This document shows, piece by piece, positions 36,083 to 44,678 of a stretch of DNA of 64,000 nt. The number at the start of each line of letters is the position of its first letter. The first letter of the stretch is position 1. This DNA is from Oceanospirillaceae bacterium (GTDB lineage: Bacteria > Pseudomonadota > Gammaproteobacteria > Pseudomonadales > Balneatricaceae): the NCBI GenBank assembly GCA_013215505.1, contig JABSQZ010000013.1, forward strand, positions 1-64,000. The letters are read 5' to 3'. A program made the translations under genes and the position numbers. The notes beneath the pieces were generated by a model, which worked only from the letters and a program-made list of their open reading frames with translations, ran no database searches and was not told where the DNA came from.

Positions 36083-37465
36083 TCACCTACTAGATGTGCG
36101 GGTATAGTGTAAAGCGCTATTTGCCGAAAAACCGCACCATTGCGACATTTTGCGATAAGCATTCGAAAACCCTAGTAATGACCCTGTATACAAAATTTTA
36201 GAAGCATTCCCATAGTGTAAATTCATTTCATATCCATGGGCTAATGAATATAGAAAATCAGTATCTGCACGTATAAGATTTTCTGCGAAAGGAATACCGT
36301 ACTCATCATAACCCGCATAAGTATGGGTGCTATTGAACTGGTCTTGTTTGTAGCGGCTATCAATAATCCATTGGACACGATCATTATCTTTTAATCGGGT
36401 TGGATAACCACGCGCAGTCGCTGCTTTGAACCATACAGTTAAAGGGAAGTCAGGCGGAAGTCCATCACCCCAGGAAGCAAAAACCTGGATAGAATCGGTA
36501 CCTTCGCCTCCTGCTCGCAAAGAACAATTTGTAACCCAGTCGCCATCTTCTGTGGAAAATGTTTGTACTGATGCCTGCCAGTTTTGATACTGTTGCCTAA
36601 TATTTTTTGCTTTGTTGGGTCTCGATAATGAACCAATTGGAACACTAGGTTCAGAAGTGGCTGTTGGAGCCACTTTTAGTACATTATTAGCGGAAAAATT
36701 GCACCATTCAGATGCTTTAAGATATGACGCAGAAAAACCACTTAAGGAAGCAATATGTAGGGCTTTACCTGAATCATAATCGTACAGAGTTACTTTGCTC
36801 CCTTTTGCGAATGCACGAAAAAGCTCTAAAGTATCACCATCATCTAAGTTGCCCTGTATACTGTTTAAAGCGTAAGGGAAACCAGAATCATCGTGACCTG
36901 TATACGTATCACCTCTGTAGATGAATTCTTGGTTTTTGGCATTAACGACCCAAGTAACCTTTTGTTTATCCTGAAGTATCCTCTCGGAACCACGGTATAT
37001 CGTTTCAATAAATTCCACCGTTGGCATTGTACGCAGGTTTACACTTCCCAAACGTATTTCAGCGCCGATCGTGCTCACTCCGTCACCACCTGTATGGATA
37101 CGGCAGCTTGTTATCCATTCTCCATCGCTATCCTGAGTCGTATCAGTACTTGCGGTCCAAGCTTTATAATTTTGCTGTTGGTGATTCTCTTTGTTGCGCG
37201 AGGATATAGGTTTGGTAGTTTTCGATTTGATGCGAGCTTTAGCGGATGTGTTGGAAGAAGGAGGTGCAGTGGCAGTTGGGCTTTTTTTCTGACTTTTACT
37301 GTCCTTAGTTATACTATCGATAACTTCTTTAGAAATGCTTTCAACAACATCCTCTAATAAATCATCCAGAAACCCTGCTGCAGATACTGAAGTGTTATAG
37401 CTTAAAGCGAAAATAGTGGCGGTTGTTGCCAGTAATGCTCCTAATTTCGTCGCAGAGTAATTCAT
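36083..37465 (-). CDS. Secreted protein with an internal tandem duplication
   Basis: A 460-residue protein with a signal peptide ending near TSVSAAG. A short amphipathic segment (FLDDLLEDVVESISKEVI) and a Lys/Thr-rich linker are followed by two ~145-residue homologous domains. Shared landmarks are YKAWTAST/YQNWQASV, DGEWITSCRIHTGGDG/DGDWVTNCSLRAGGEG, GHDDSGFPYALN/GYDEYGIPFAEN, and [40 protein letters not shown]. Each has one cysteine at both ends, suggesting a disulfide. The layout recalls IalB-like beta-sandwich proteins, but that is tentative. It lies 100 bp from the next gene (35982), with which it may form a secreted pair. Confidence 0.75.
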   Translation of the reverse strand: MNYSATKLGALLATTATIFALSYNTSVSAAGFLDDLLEDVVESISKEVIDSITKDSKSQKKSPTATAPPSSNTSAKARIKSKTTKPISSRNKENHQQQNYKAWTASTDTTQDSDGEWITSCRIHTGGDGVSTIGAEIRLGSVNLRTMPTVEFIETIYRGSERILQDKQKVTWVVNAKNQEFIYRGDTYTGHDDSGFPYALNSIQGNLDDGDTLELFRAFAKGSKVTLYDYDSGKALHIASLSGFSASYLKASEWCNFSANNVLKVAPTATSEPSVPIGSLSRPNKAKNIRQQYQNWQASVQTFSTEDGDWVTNCSLRAGGEGTDSIQVFASWGDGLPPDFPLTVWFKAATARGYPTRLKDNDRVQWIIDSRYKQDQFNSTHTYAGYDEYGIPFAENLIRADTDFLYSLAHGYEMNLHYGNASKILYTGSLLGFSNAYRKMSQWCGFSANSALHYTRTSSR

Positions 37466-38017
37466 AAATTAATATTCCATTATATGATTTTTATAAATAA
37501 CAATAATTGATTTCATAATACGCCTGAGGCTATGTATAAATTGCGGTACTGCCTCTTTATGATGTATCGAAAAGCTGTTGTCTATTCGGCGAGATTATTC
37601 AATTAACGATTTAGATATAAGGAGTCAGTTTATCCTCGAATTTCATAATAGACTATATTATGGCAGTTACTAGGATGTTGAGGGGTTGATGCATTTCTTT
37701 CGTTGACATTCTAATAACTCTCGATGAATTTAAGTAATTACAACTGACGGTGATGGTTTAGAAACATAACAGGTTATTCAAGAACCTAAGGCCTTCTATA
37801 CCTTTGGCACTATTTGGTTTTCAAGTAATCCAGCATCGACTTTATTCTGTTTAAATTTCAAAGAGACATGAGTATTTGAACAGAAGTGATCTTTGTAAAA
37901 AAGTGCCAACTGATTCAAACCTAGGGAAATGACAGCTTTTGGCCGACAGTCGTCATAGCTAACCGAAATTACCGATTGGTTTAGCGGTAATTTCTGTTGC
38001 AGACATAGTGCTCTCCT
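37466..38017. other. Intergenic region with one long hairpin
   Basis: No gene is recognisable. GGCCGACAGTCGTCATAGCT at 37941-37960 matches the start of the ~87-bp repeat at 38966 and 45796. It is followed by a 10-bp inverted repeat GAAATTACCG (37965-37974) and CGGTAATTTC (37985-37994), close to the 3' end of the next gene. Confidence 0.6.
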
Positions 38018-38599
38018 TTAAGCGGTTGGTGCTGATGGGCGCATGGGCTCGCCGGAAGATTTAAGCTTGCCCTTAACTTCTAGAACGATTGCTACGATTG
38101 CTGCGATTAAAATTGCACCAAAAAATATTGGGTAAATTATGTCTTCATCTTCTAGGAAATCACCTATTGCAAAGAGTATGAATAGAACAATAACGGAAAA
38201 AATGTGCATAACTACAGCTGCTATTATAATACGGGTAAACTTAGCGACAATATTACGAAGCGGCTTGATGATGACACTAAGAGTTGTTGTAACTGCAATT
38301 AACAATAAGCCAAGCAAATTGTTAATTTCTGTTGTTTGAACAATTGCATACCAAGCAAGTACACCGGAGGCAAAACCGAATAAACCTGCCAAATTATTTA
38401 ATGTATTAGCTTCTGCATGACGATCCCATCTAGCTCGCCCCTCATCATCCATTAAGTCCCATTTAGCTTTGTTATTTTCGTAAATTCGAAGATCTTCCTG
38501 GTGTTCGATTAAAGCTTCTTGATAATGAGGGTTACAGTAATTTCTTCCTTGTGAAATTATTGTTTGACACTGACGACATCTTTTTGGTTCATTGCTCAT
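38018..38599 (-). CDS. Zinc-ribbon membrane protein
   Basis: A 193-residue protein starting at MSNEPKRC (ATG 38597-38599; the longer frame adds a non-conserved leader). A short zinc-ribbon-like head (CRQCQTIISQGRNYC) is followed by a charged cytoplasmic helix (ALIEHQEDLRIYENNKAKWD). Four hydrophobic segments follow: LAGLFGFASGVLAWYAIV, LLGLLLIAVTTTLSVII, IIIAAVVMHIFSVIVLFILF and IYPIFFGAILIAAIVAIVL. No known family. Zinc-ribbon plus four helices is seen in many small uncharacterised inner-membrane proteins. Confidence 0.72.
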   Translation of the reverse strand: MSNEPKRCRQCQTIISQGRNYCNPHYQEALIEHQEDLRIYENNKAKWDLMDDEGRARWDRHAEANTLNNLAGLFGFASGVLAWYAIVQTTEINNLLGLLLIAVTTTLSVIIKPLRNIVAKFTRIIIAAVVMHIFSVIVLFILFAIGDFLEDEDIIYPIFFGAILIAAIVAIVLEVKGKLKSSGEPMRPSAPTA

Positions 38600-38965
38600 G
38601 ACTGTCTCTAATTGGGTGCTAGTATAATTATCAGGGAGCATAAATTAGCTAACCTGCATAACAGGTTAATAGTGCGCTGGCGCATTTACATGAAAGTAAT
38701 ATTTACTAAATTTACACCAGCACTTTAATTTAAAAGTACTTTATTTACTGCAAGCTGTAGTTTTGATCAGGCTCACTTTCTACAAATATTGAGCGCAATT
38801 TCATTCAGAAGTAGTCTCCTAAACATTTGAATTTAACAGAAAACGAGAATGTCACTTTGTAGAAAAGTGCGCCATCGTTGAACTAAAAACAATCTTATGA
38901 ACAGATATATACTGATAGATTGTGCATTTATACAGCAAACGAATAAAGGCCCTAATATCAAAAAA

Positions 38966-39052
38966 AGGCCGACAGTCGCCATAGCTAACGAAGATTCACG
39001 CTTGCAAATCAGCCTGGGTAACGGAAAACCTGACACATTGCAGACATTTCAA
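38966..39052. repeat. ~87-bp dispersed repeat, copy A
   Basis: GGCCGACAGTCGCCATAGCT through CCTGACACATTGCAGACATT matches 45796-45883 in the same orientation with few differences. A truncated copy of its start lies at 37941. The remaining stretch 38600-38965 shows no gene. Confidence 0.88.
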
Positions 39053-39145
39053 AGGCCCTGGATAAAGATGTGGTGTCTAGTAATGGAGAAGCTTCCCCCT
39101 AATACTTGTGCAGCTTATTTGCAACGAAGCCGATTTGTGTATAAA

Positions 39146-40057
39146 TCAATTCACTCTGACCAAATTGATTCTAAGTAATTTTAGGTTTTTAACTATAGAT
39201 TCGACTAAATCATTTTCAGGTCGCCCATAAAGTGAAATATTCAAAGGAACACTTCCATATAGGTTACTTTTATCGATCAATTTTCCAGTCTCAATTTCAT
39301 GTGTTATTAAGCTCAAGGGTAACCAAGCCATACCGATACCATTTAATGCCATTTCGCGAATACCTGCTGAAAAAGCGGACTCACAAATAACTTGGAACGT
39401 TGGGTCGCGCGTTAAATTTTTGCAATTTGATGTAGATAATACTCGATCGAAAAAAGAATCTTTTGGAAAAGTAATAATTGGAATTTTATCAGGTAACGAA
39501 CCATCAGAATCTAACATAGGTATTAAGGAACCACCTACTACAGGGACTAAGTGATCAGTGCCCCATGTCATACTTAAAAAAGTGTCATCAAACGGGAATT
39601 TAGGATCGTCTGGTGCTTCATAACATAGCATGATATCGGCATCACCGCGTATTAGCATGGAAACACACTCGCCTTGGTTTTCTGTCTTTAAAGAATATGT
39701 TATTGGTTCAAATTTCACATTCACAAGAGATATAAAATCAGTAAACATCGAAATGGCCAGTGAGTGTTGAGCTGTGATAGTGAGATGTTTTTGCTCTGGG
39801 TCCGCCAGGCTCATTTTTTTCCGTAAGTCATTCAGGCGCAGAATCAGAGCTCTAATCTCTGCTTCGCTATTGCGGGTACTATCGCGAATTGTTACGCGGT
39901 TCACATTACGATCAAGAATCTCATACCCAAGCCAGTTTTCGAATGCACGAATTCTACGTGAAAATGCCGGTTGTGTGATATCGCGCCGTTGTGCAGCACG
40001 CGTAAGGTTACCTTCTTCAAGAAGGATGAGTACGTCTTCAAGCCAGCGTAAGTCCAT
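39146..40057 (-). CDS. LysR-family regulator of the amino-acid cluster
   Basis: A 303-residue regulator. The helix-turn-helix is at about residues 4-62 (EEGNLTRAAQRRDITQPAFS then RRIRAFENWLGYEILDRN), followed by an effector domain with IMLCYEAPDDP. It lies divergently 313 bp from the substrate-binding protein gene of a glutamate/aspartate-type importer, and a perfect 17-bp palindrome lies 38 bp upstream of its start (40096-40112). It most likely controls the divergent transport/racemase/transaminase genes in response to an amino acid or derivative. Family call firm, regulon inferred. Confidence 0.93.
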   Translation of the reverse strand: MDLRWLEDVLILLEEGNLTRAAQRRDITQPAFSRRIRAFENWLGYEILDRNVNRVTIRDSTRNSEAEIRALILRLNDLRKKMSLADPEQKHLTITAQHSLAISMFTDFISLVNVKFEPITYSLKTENQGECVSMLIRGDADIMLCYEAPDDPKFPFDDTFLSMTWGTDHLVPVVGGSLIPMLDSDGSLPDKIPIITFPKDSFFDRVLSTSNCKNLTRDPTFQVICESAFSAGIREMALNGIGMAWLPLSLITHEIETGKLIDKSNLYGSVPLNISLYGRPENDLVESIVKNLKLLRINLVRVN

Positions 40058-40095
40058 ATTAAAACATTCTCTTGGAGGTTGTTTTCAATTACTAC

Positions 40096-40112
40096 CCATA
40101 CTTAATGTATGG
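40096..40112. promoter_or_regulatory. Candidate operator of the LysR gene at 39146
   Basis: Perfect dyad CCATAC-TTAAT-GTATGG, with the ATAC-N5-GTAT core common to LysR sites. The rest of the 313-bp divergent region is AT-rich with no gene. Confidence 0.62.
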
Positions 40113-40370
40113 CTGGACGTATAATTTTGCATTTTATTTCATACATATCAACTGATAATGTAACTAAAGGTATGAATGGAAGACATCCCAACCATATTTA
40201 GTTCAAACAAACTACTCATTGATATAAAAATATAGTATTCCTTTGTTTGGTTATTCGGACATCTTCGATCCATCCAAATACAGTGGATAAGTGCATATCA
40301 GCAATAATTACCAACAAAAAAAAGAAATCGATAAACGACAGTAAATTAAAAACAATAAAGGAAAAAAATA

Positions 40371-41258
40371 ATGAAAAAATTTATTATAACAACAGCAATT
40401 TCAGCTTGTATTGCGATTGGATTTACTGGGGCGGCATTTGCAGACGCTGGCAACTCACCAACTTTGAAAAGAATAGCAGATCGAGGTTACGTCACTATTG
40501 GGCATCGCGAAACATCTGTCCCATTCTCGTATATTGGCGATGCACATGAGCCTATTGGTTATTCAATAGACATTTGCCTCAATATTGTTCAAGCAATAAA
40601 AACAGAATTGGGCAATGATAAGCTGACTGTGAAATACGTGCCCGTCACCGGACAAACGCGTATTCCATTGATCGCCAATGGCACTATTGATCTTGAGTGT
40701 GGATCGACGACCAATAACCTAACACGTCAAAAGCAAGTTTCTTATCTATCGACTACGTTCATCACCGGTACTAAGATCGCCAGCAAAAATGGATCAGGAA
40801 TTACTGAAATAGAAGATTTAGAAGGTAAAATTATTGGTATGTCAGCCGGGACAACTAATGAAAAAGCGCTAAAAGCTGCCATCGCTGAAAAAGGTATTGA
40901 TGTAAAAATTGTTACCGTAAAAGATCACAGCCAAGGCTGGTTAGCATTATCAACTGATCGTATTGATGCATATGGTTCTGATGATGTTTTACTCTATGGT
41001 TTGATTTCTAAATCGAAAAATCCAGAGGCGTATCAAGTGACCGGACGTTTCCTATCATTTGACCCGTATGCCATTATGGTGCCGCGCAACGATTCAACTT
41101 TTGAACGTTTGGGTCGTATCGTTATGTCCGATTTAATGCGATCTGGTGGTATGGAAACCATTTACAACAAATGGTTCGCTCCAGGTCCAACAAATATCAA
41201 TATGGCACTATCAGATCGGTTAAAAGGCGCGTTTGATACTCAAGCTTATCCTCATTGA
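40371..41258 (+). CDS. Glutamate/aspartate-type ABC transporter substrate-binding protein
   Basis: A 295-residue periplasmic family-3 binding protein. A signal peptide (KKFIITTAISACIAIGFTGA, cleavage after AFA) precedes the two lobes. The motif LECGSTTNNLTRQKQVSYLS is characteristic of GltI-like Glu/Asp receptors, and GYSIDICLNIVQAIK and GYVTIGHRETSVPFSYIG also fit. It is encoded first in the importer set and followed by two permeases and the ATPase. Whether it prefers D- or L-enantiomers cannot be read from sequence. Confidence 0.93.
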   Translation: MKKFIITTAISACIAIGFTGAAFADAGNSPTLKRIADRGYVTIGHRETSVPFSYIGDAHEPIGYSIDICLNIVQAIKTELGNDKLTVKYVPVTGQTRIPLIANGTIDLECGSTTNNLTRQKQVSYLSTTFITGTKIASKNGSGITEIEDLEGKIIGMSAGTTNEKALKAAIAEKGIDVKIVTVKDHSQGWLALSTDRIDAYGSDDVLLYGLISKSKNPEAYQVTGRFLSFDPYAIMVPRNDSTFERLGRIVMSDLMRSGGMETIYNKWFAPGPTNINMALSDRLKGAFDTQAYPH

Positions 41259-41336
41259 TCCAACTATCAAATCTATGATGTAACACTCAAGCGATGCATT
41301 TCATATCGCTTGAGATATTAAGGATAAGGGGAAGCT

Positions 41337-42056
41337 ATGCAGTATAATTGGGATTGGGGGATTCTTTTTAGAGACCCCTATATTTGGTGGCTCGTAGACG
41401 GATTGCAATGGACCTTAACGATCGCTATCTGCGCGTGGGTCATCGCTTTTTGCCTTGGATCGATTTTGGGCATAATGCGCACCTCAATCAATCCATATTT
41501 ACGCTTTATTGGAACGGCCTACGTAGAGCTATTTCGCAATGTACCTTTGTTGGTCCAACTGTTCCTTTGGTATTTTGTATTTCCAGAATTACTGCCAGAA
41601 GAGGCAGGGCGCTGGGTGAAACGTGAAATGCCGATGCCAGGCTTTACTACTACAGTATTGGCCTTGGGTTTGTATACAGCTTCTAGGCTTTGTGAACAGG
41701 TACGTTCTGGCATCGAGGCAGTTGGTATTGGTCAGCGCAATGCAGGTCGAGCAATCGGTTTATCAGAAACGAAAGTGTATATTCATATACTGTTACCCAA
41801 TGCATATCGAATTATTATTGCCCCGCTTACCAGTGAGTTTCTAACTATTTTTAAGAATTCCTCCCTCGCTTTAACCATTGGCGTTATCGAATTAACGGGG
41901 ATGACACGGCAGATTGAAGAGTATACCTTTCAAGGATTTGAAGCTTTTACTGCCGCGACCGTTATTTATAGTTTAGTTACCTTTACGGTCATGGGCTTTA
42001 TGCTTCATCTTGAAAAACGCCTGTACGTTCCAGGCATGATAGCAGCGGAGAAATAG
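41337..42056 (+). CDS. Amino-acid ABC transporter permease 1 (GltJ-like)
   Basis: A 239-residue His/Glu/Gln/Arg/opine-family permease with several transmembrane helices (for example LVDGLQWTLTIAICAWVIAF). The EAA loop is AGRAIGLSETKVYIHILLPN, which docks on the ATPase. It ends 1 bp before the second permease begins, so the two are co-translated. The partner receptor at 40371 points to Glu/Asp-type substrates. Confidence 0.93.
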   Translation: MQYNWDWGILFRDPYIWWLVDGLQWTLTIAICAWVIAFCLGSILGIMRTSINPYLRFIGTAYVELFRNVPLLVQLFLWYFVFPELLPEEAGRWVKREMPMPGFTTTVLALGLYTASRLCEQVRSGIEAVGIGQRNAGRAIGLSETKVYIHILLPNAYRIIIAPLTSEFLTIFKNSSLALTIGVIELTGMTRQIEEYTFQGFEAFTAATVIYSLVTFTVMGFMLHLEKRLYVPGMIAAEK

Positions 42057-42057
42057 C

Positions 42058-42714
42058 ATGGGTGATTTTGATTTTGCAATTATATACAATAATCTTCCCT
42101 TCCTACTTGAGGGTATGAAAACGACACTTCTCTTAACGGTTGCTGCCATATTTGGTGGGATTGTTATAGGAACAGTACTCGCTATGATCCGCCTGGCAAA
42201 TATCCCTGTTCTGAGTTGGGTCGCCGCGGCCTATGTCAATTTCTTCAGATCACTGCCGTTAATCCTGGTCATCTTTTGGCTTTATTTTTTAGTGCCATTG
42301 ATCTTGGGTCGACCTGTAGGGGCATTTGCTTCAGTTCTTGTTGCTTTCGTTCTCTTCGAAGCCGCGTATTATTCCGAAATCATTCGAGCGGGGATTTCCA
42401 GTATACGCTCTGGCCAAGCCGCCGCTGCCCGTGCTATCGGAATGACCTATTCTCAAACGATGCGTTTTATCGTTTTGCCGCAGGCCTTTAAAGCAATGAT
42501 TCCAGTTTTGTTGACACAAGCGATTATCCTTTTTCAAGACACTTCATTGGTGTACGTGGTGGGGTTAAAGGATTTCTTAGTGAGTGCAGAGCTCATCGCC
42601 AACCGTGACCAAAAACTTATTGAGATGTTTGTGTTCGTGGCCGTTGTCTATTTTACAATCTGTTTTGCAGGCTCAATGATTGCCAGCCGCATACAAAGGA
42701 AGCTACCAGTATGA
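42058..42714 (+). CDS. Amino-acid ABC transporter permease 2 (GltK-like)
   Basis: A 218-residue permease of the same family, with EAA loop [20 protein letters not shown] and helices such as [20 protein letters not shown]. It forms the membrane heterodimer with the preceding protein. Its stop overlaps the start of the ATPase gene by 4 bp. Confidence 0.93.
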   Translation: MGDFDFAIIYNNLPFLLEGMKTTLLLTVAAIFGGIVIGTVLAMIRLANIPVLSWVAAAYVNFFRSLPLILVIFWLYFLVPLILGRPVGAFASVLVAFVLFEAAYYSEIIRAGISSIRSGQAAAARAIGMTYSQTMRFIVLPQAFKAMIPVLLTQAIILFQDTSLVYVVGLKDFLVSAELIANRDQKLIEMFVFVAVVYFTICFAGSMIASRIQRKLPV

Positions 42715-43439
42715 TACTAATGGAAAATGTCAGTAAATGGTATGGCTCGTTTCAAGTTCTTAATGGCTGTACAACATCCGTATCCAAAGGGGAGGTTGTC
42801 GTTGTTTGTGGACCATCCGGCTCAGGAAAAAGTACATTAATCAAAACCGTTAATGGTTTGGAAACTATTCAAGAAGGTAAAATTACTGTTGAAGAAACTA
42901 TTGTTTCTAACAGAAAAACCAACTTGAACCAATTGCGCTCTCGTATTGGTATGGTTTTTCAAAACTTCGAATTATTTCCCCATATGAGTGTTCTGGAAAA
43001 CGTTAAGCTTGGTCAAATGAAGGTGCTCGGTCGTGCGGACTCTGAATCTGAAAATAAAGCAAAGCTGTTATTAGATCGTGTGGGGTTGGCTGATCATGCT
43101 GCCAAATTTCCAAGCCAACTCTCTGGTGGTCAACAGCAGCGTGTGGCAATAGCGCGGGGATTGGCGATGGATCCGATTGCGATGCTTTTCGATGAGCCGA
43201 CCTCCGCACTTGATCCCGAGATGATCAATGATGTACTGGACGTTATGGTGGAATTAGCCAACGACGGAATGACCATGATGGTGGTGACCCATGAAATGGG
43301 GTTTGCCAAAAAAGTGGCCGATAGAGTGGTGTTCATGGATGAAGGAAAAATCATTGAAGATGCTACAAAAGATGATTTTTTTGGATCACCACGCAGTGAT
43401 AGAGCACAACAGTTCTTATCAAAAATACTGTCTTATTAA
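42711..43439 (+). CDS. Amino-acid ABC transporter ATP-binding protein (GltL-like)
   Basis: A 242-residue ATPase with Walker [11 protein letters not shown]-loop [12 protein letters not shown], signature [18 protein letters not shown], Walker [14 protein letters not shown] and switch VVTHEMGFA. All canonical, typical of polar amino-acid importers. It completes the four-gene importer. The next gene, the racemase, follows after 385 bp containing a terminator-like hairpin. Confidence 0.95.
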   Translation: MILMENVSKWYGSFQVLNGCTTSVSKGEVVVVCGPSGSGKSTLIKTVNGLETIQEGKITVEETIVSNRKTNLNQLRSRIGMVFQNFELFPHMSVLENVKLGQMKVLGRADSESENKAKLLLDRVGLADHAAKFPSQLSGGQQQRVAIARGLAMDPIAMLFDEPTSALDPEMINDVLDVMVELANDGMTMMVVTHEMGFAKKVADRVVFMDEGKIIEDATKDDFFGSPRSDRAQQFLSKILSY

Positions 43440-43777
43440 TCACCGCTAGCAAAGTAAAGATGATCATAAACTGTTTATGTAAGTGGTTATTATTTGGAAT
43501 GACCAAACGCCCATATCTAGTTTTTTTCATCTCGAAGCATTGTGTCAGCCTCGCCATGACCACGGATCGAGATGTCGTAAAATTTACCCAAAGGGAGCGA
43601 TCACCGCGTTCAATAATACGGCGTTAAAAATCGGTTCAATATCCAAGAAGCAGGAGCACACTGACTCCGCTATTGGGCCGACTTTGCCTTGTTTTATTGT
43701 CGCTCGCTACCTTTTACGACAGTCTCTATTAGGATCAAAACCCGCTAGTTTTCGGTGTTTTTACAGAAAGCCATCAT

Positions 43778-43803
43778 GCGCAGTGTAGCTTACTGCGCGT
43801 TTT
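43778..43803 (+). terminator. Terminator-like hairpin before the racemase gene
   Basis: GCGCAGT-GTAGCTT-ACTGCGC (7-bp stem, 43778-43798) then GTTTTC, ending 22 nt before the racemase ATG. It may end the importer transcript or attenuate read-through. The remaining bases 43440-43777 contain no recognisable gene. Confidence 0.6.
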
Positions 43804-43824
43804 CACCAGAAAAAGGACATCATC

Positions 43825-44568
43825 ATGGTAACACCCCGGAAGGTTGGAATCCTGGGAGGTATGGGGCCAGAAGCAACCGTGCTTTTAATGCAGAAAATTA
43901 TTCAAGCAACGCCCGTTAAAAATGATAATGATCATATTCCCATGATCGTGGACAACAACCCTCAGGTGCCTTCACGTATTGACGCTTTGATCCATGGTAA
44001 AGGAGAAAGCCCTGGCCCTGTTCTAGCCAAAATGGCTCGAAGTCTAGAGGATGCGGGTGCAGAGGTACTGATCATGCCCTGCAATACCGCGCATCACTAT
44101 GCCGATTTTATTAATTCAAGTACCTCTGTCCCTTTTCTAGATATGATCTTTCTTACTTCTAAAGAAATAGCGGCCCTACTACCTACGGGGAGTAAAATAG
44201 GTATTTTGGCCTCTTCCGCGGTGCGTTTGACTGCGCTATTCGAAAATGCACTGGCTAAAGTTGGGCTGCAAGCGATCTATGCAACAGATGACAGCATTTT
44301 ACTAGCAACTATTCAGATGATAAAGGCCGATGGCCCTTCACAAGATGCATTGAATGTTTTGAATAATGTTGTTGAAGATTTAGAAAATGCGGGTGCCGCA
44401 GGGATTTTAATAGCCTGTACTGAATTCTCATTACTTAGTAAATCAGTCTTAGCCACAGTGCCCATTTTGGACAGCCTTGAAGTTATTGCTCAAAAAACAG
44501 TTGATTTTTCCTTAGCAAAATATCCAGCCAAAAAGGAGGTTATCTCGCAAAGTTTACATCGAATGTAA
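43825..44568 (+). CDS. Aspartate/glutamate racemase-family protein
   Basis: A 247-residue cofactor-independent racemase of the Asp/Glu/hydantoin racemase superfamily. GILGGMGPEAT opens the fold, and the two catalytic cysteines sit in MPCNTAHHY (Cys86) and ACTEFSLL (Cys198), where the usual GCTE is ACTE. It is closer to aspartate racemases and YgeA-like broad-specificity enzymes than to MurI, which is encoded separately at 7742. Between a Glu/Asp-type importer and a D-amino-acid transaminase it is best read as interconverting L- and D-aspartate or glutamate. Confidence 0.92.
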   Translation: MVTPRKVGILGGMGPEATVLLMQKIIQATPVKNDNDHIPMIVDNNPQVPSRIDALIHGKGESPGPVLAKMARSLEDAGAEVLIMPCNTAHHYADFINSSTSVPFLDMIFLTSKEIAALLPTGSKIGILASSAVRLTALFENALAKVGLQAIYATDDSILLATIQMIKADGPSQDALNVLNNVVEDLENAGAAGILIACTEFSLLSKSVLATVPILDSLEVIAQKTVDFSLAKYPAKKEVISQSLHRM

Positions 44569-44678
44569 ACACTAACCTTTAGAAAAATCATGCAGCCTAT
44601 TACTCCAGCCACACTATTACAGAGGCTAGGTACTAGAGGGTAGCAGTCATCAATTTTAATAAAATTAAAGGATTTATA

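Noticed and set aside
30727-38599. Toxin-secretion or bacteriocin cluster (exporter plus small Cys protein plus secreted proteins)
   Set aside because: The exporter lacks a peptidase domain, the small protein lacks a GG leader, and the secreted proteins use signal peptides and would not need it.
43483-43788. 101-codon frame between importer and racemase
   Set aside because: No ribosome site or protein-like pattern; it overlaps the terminator-like hairpin.
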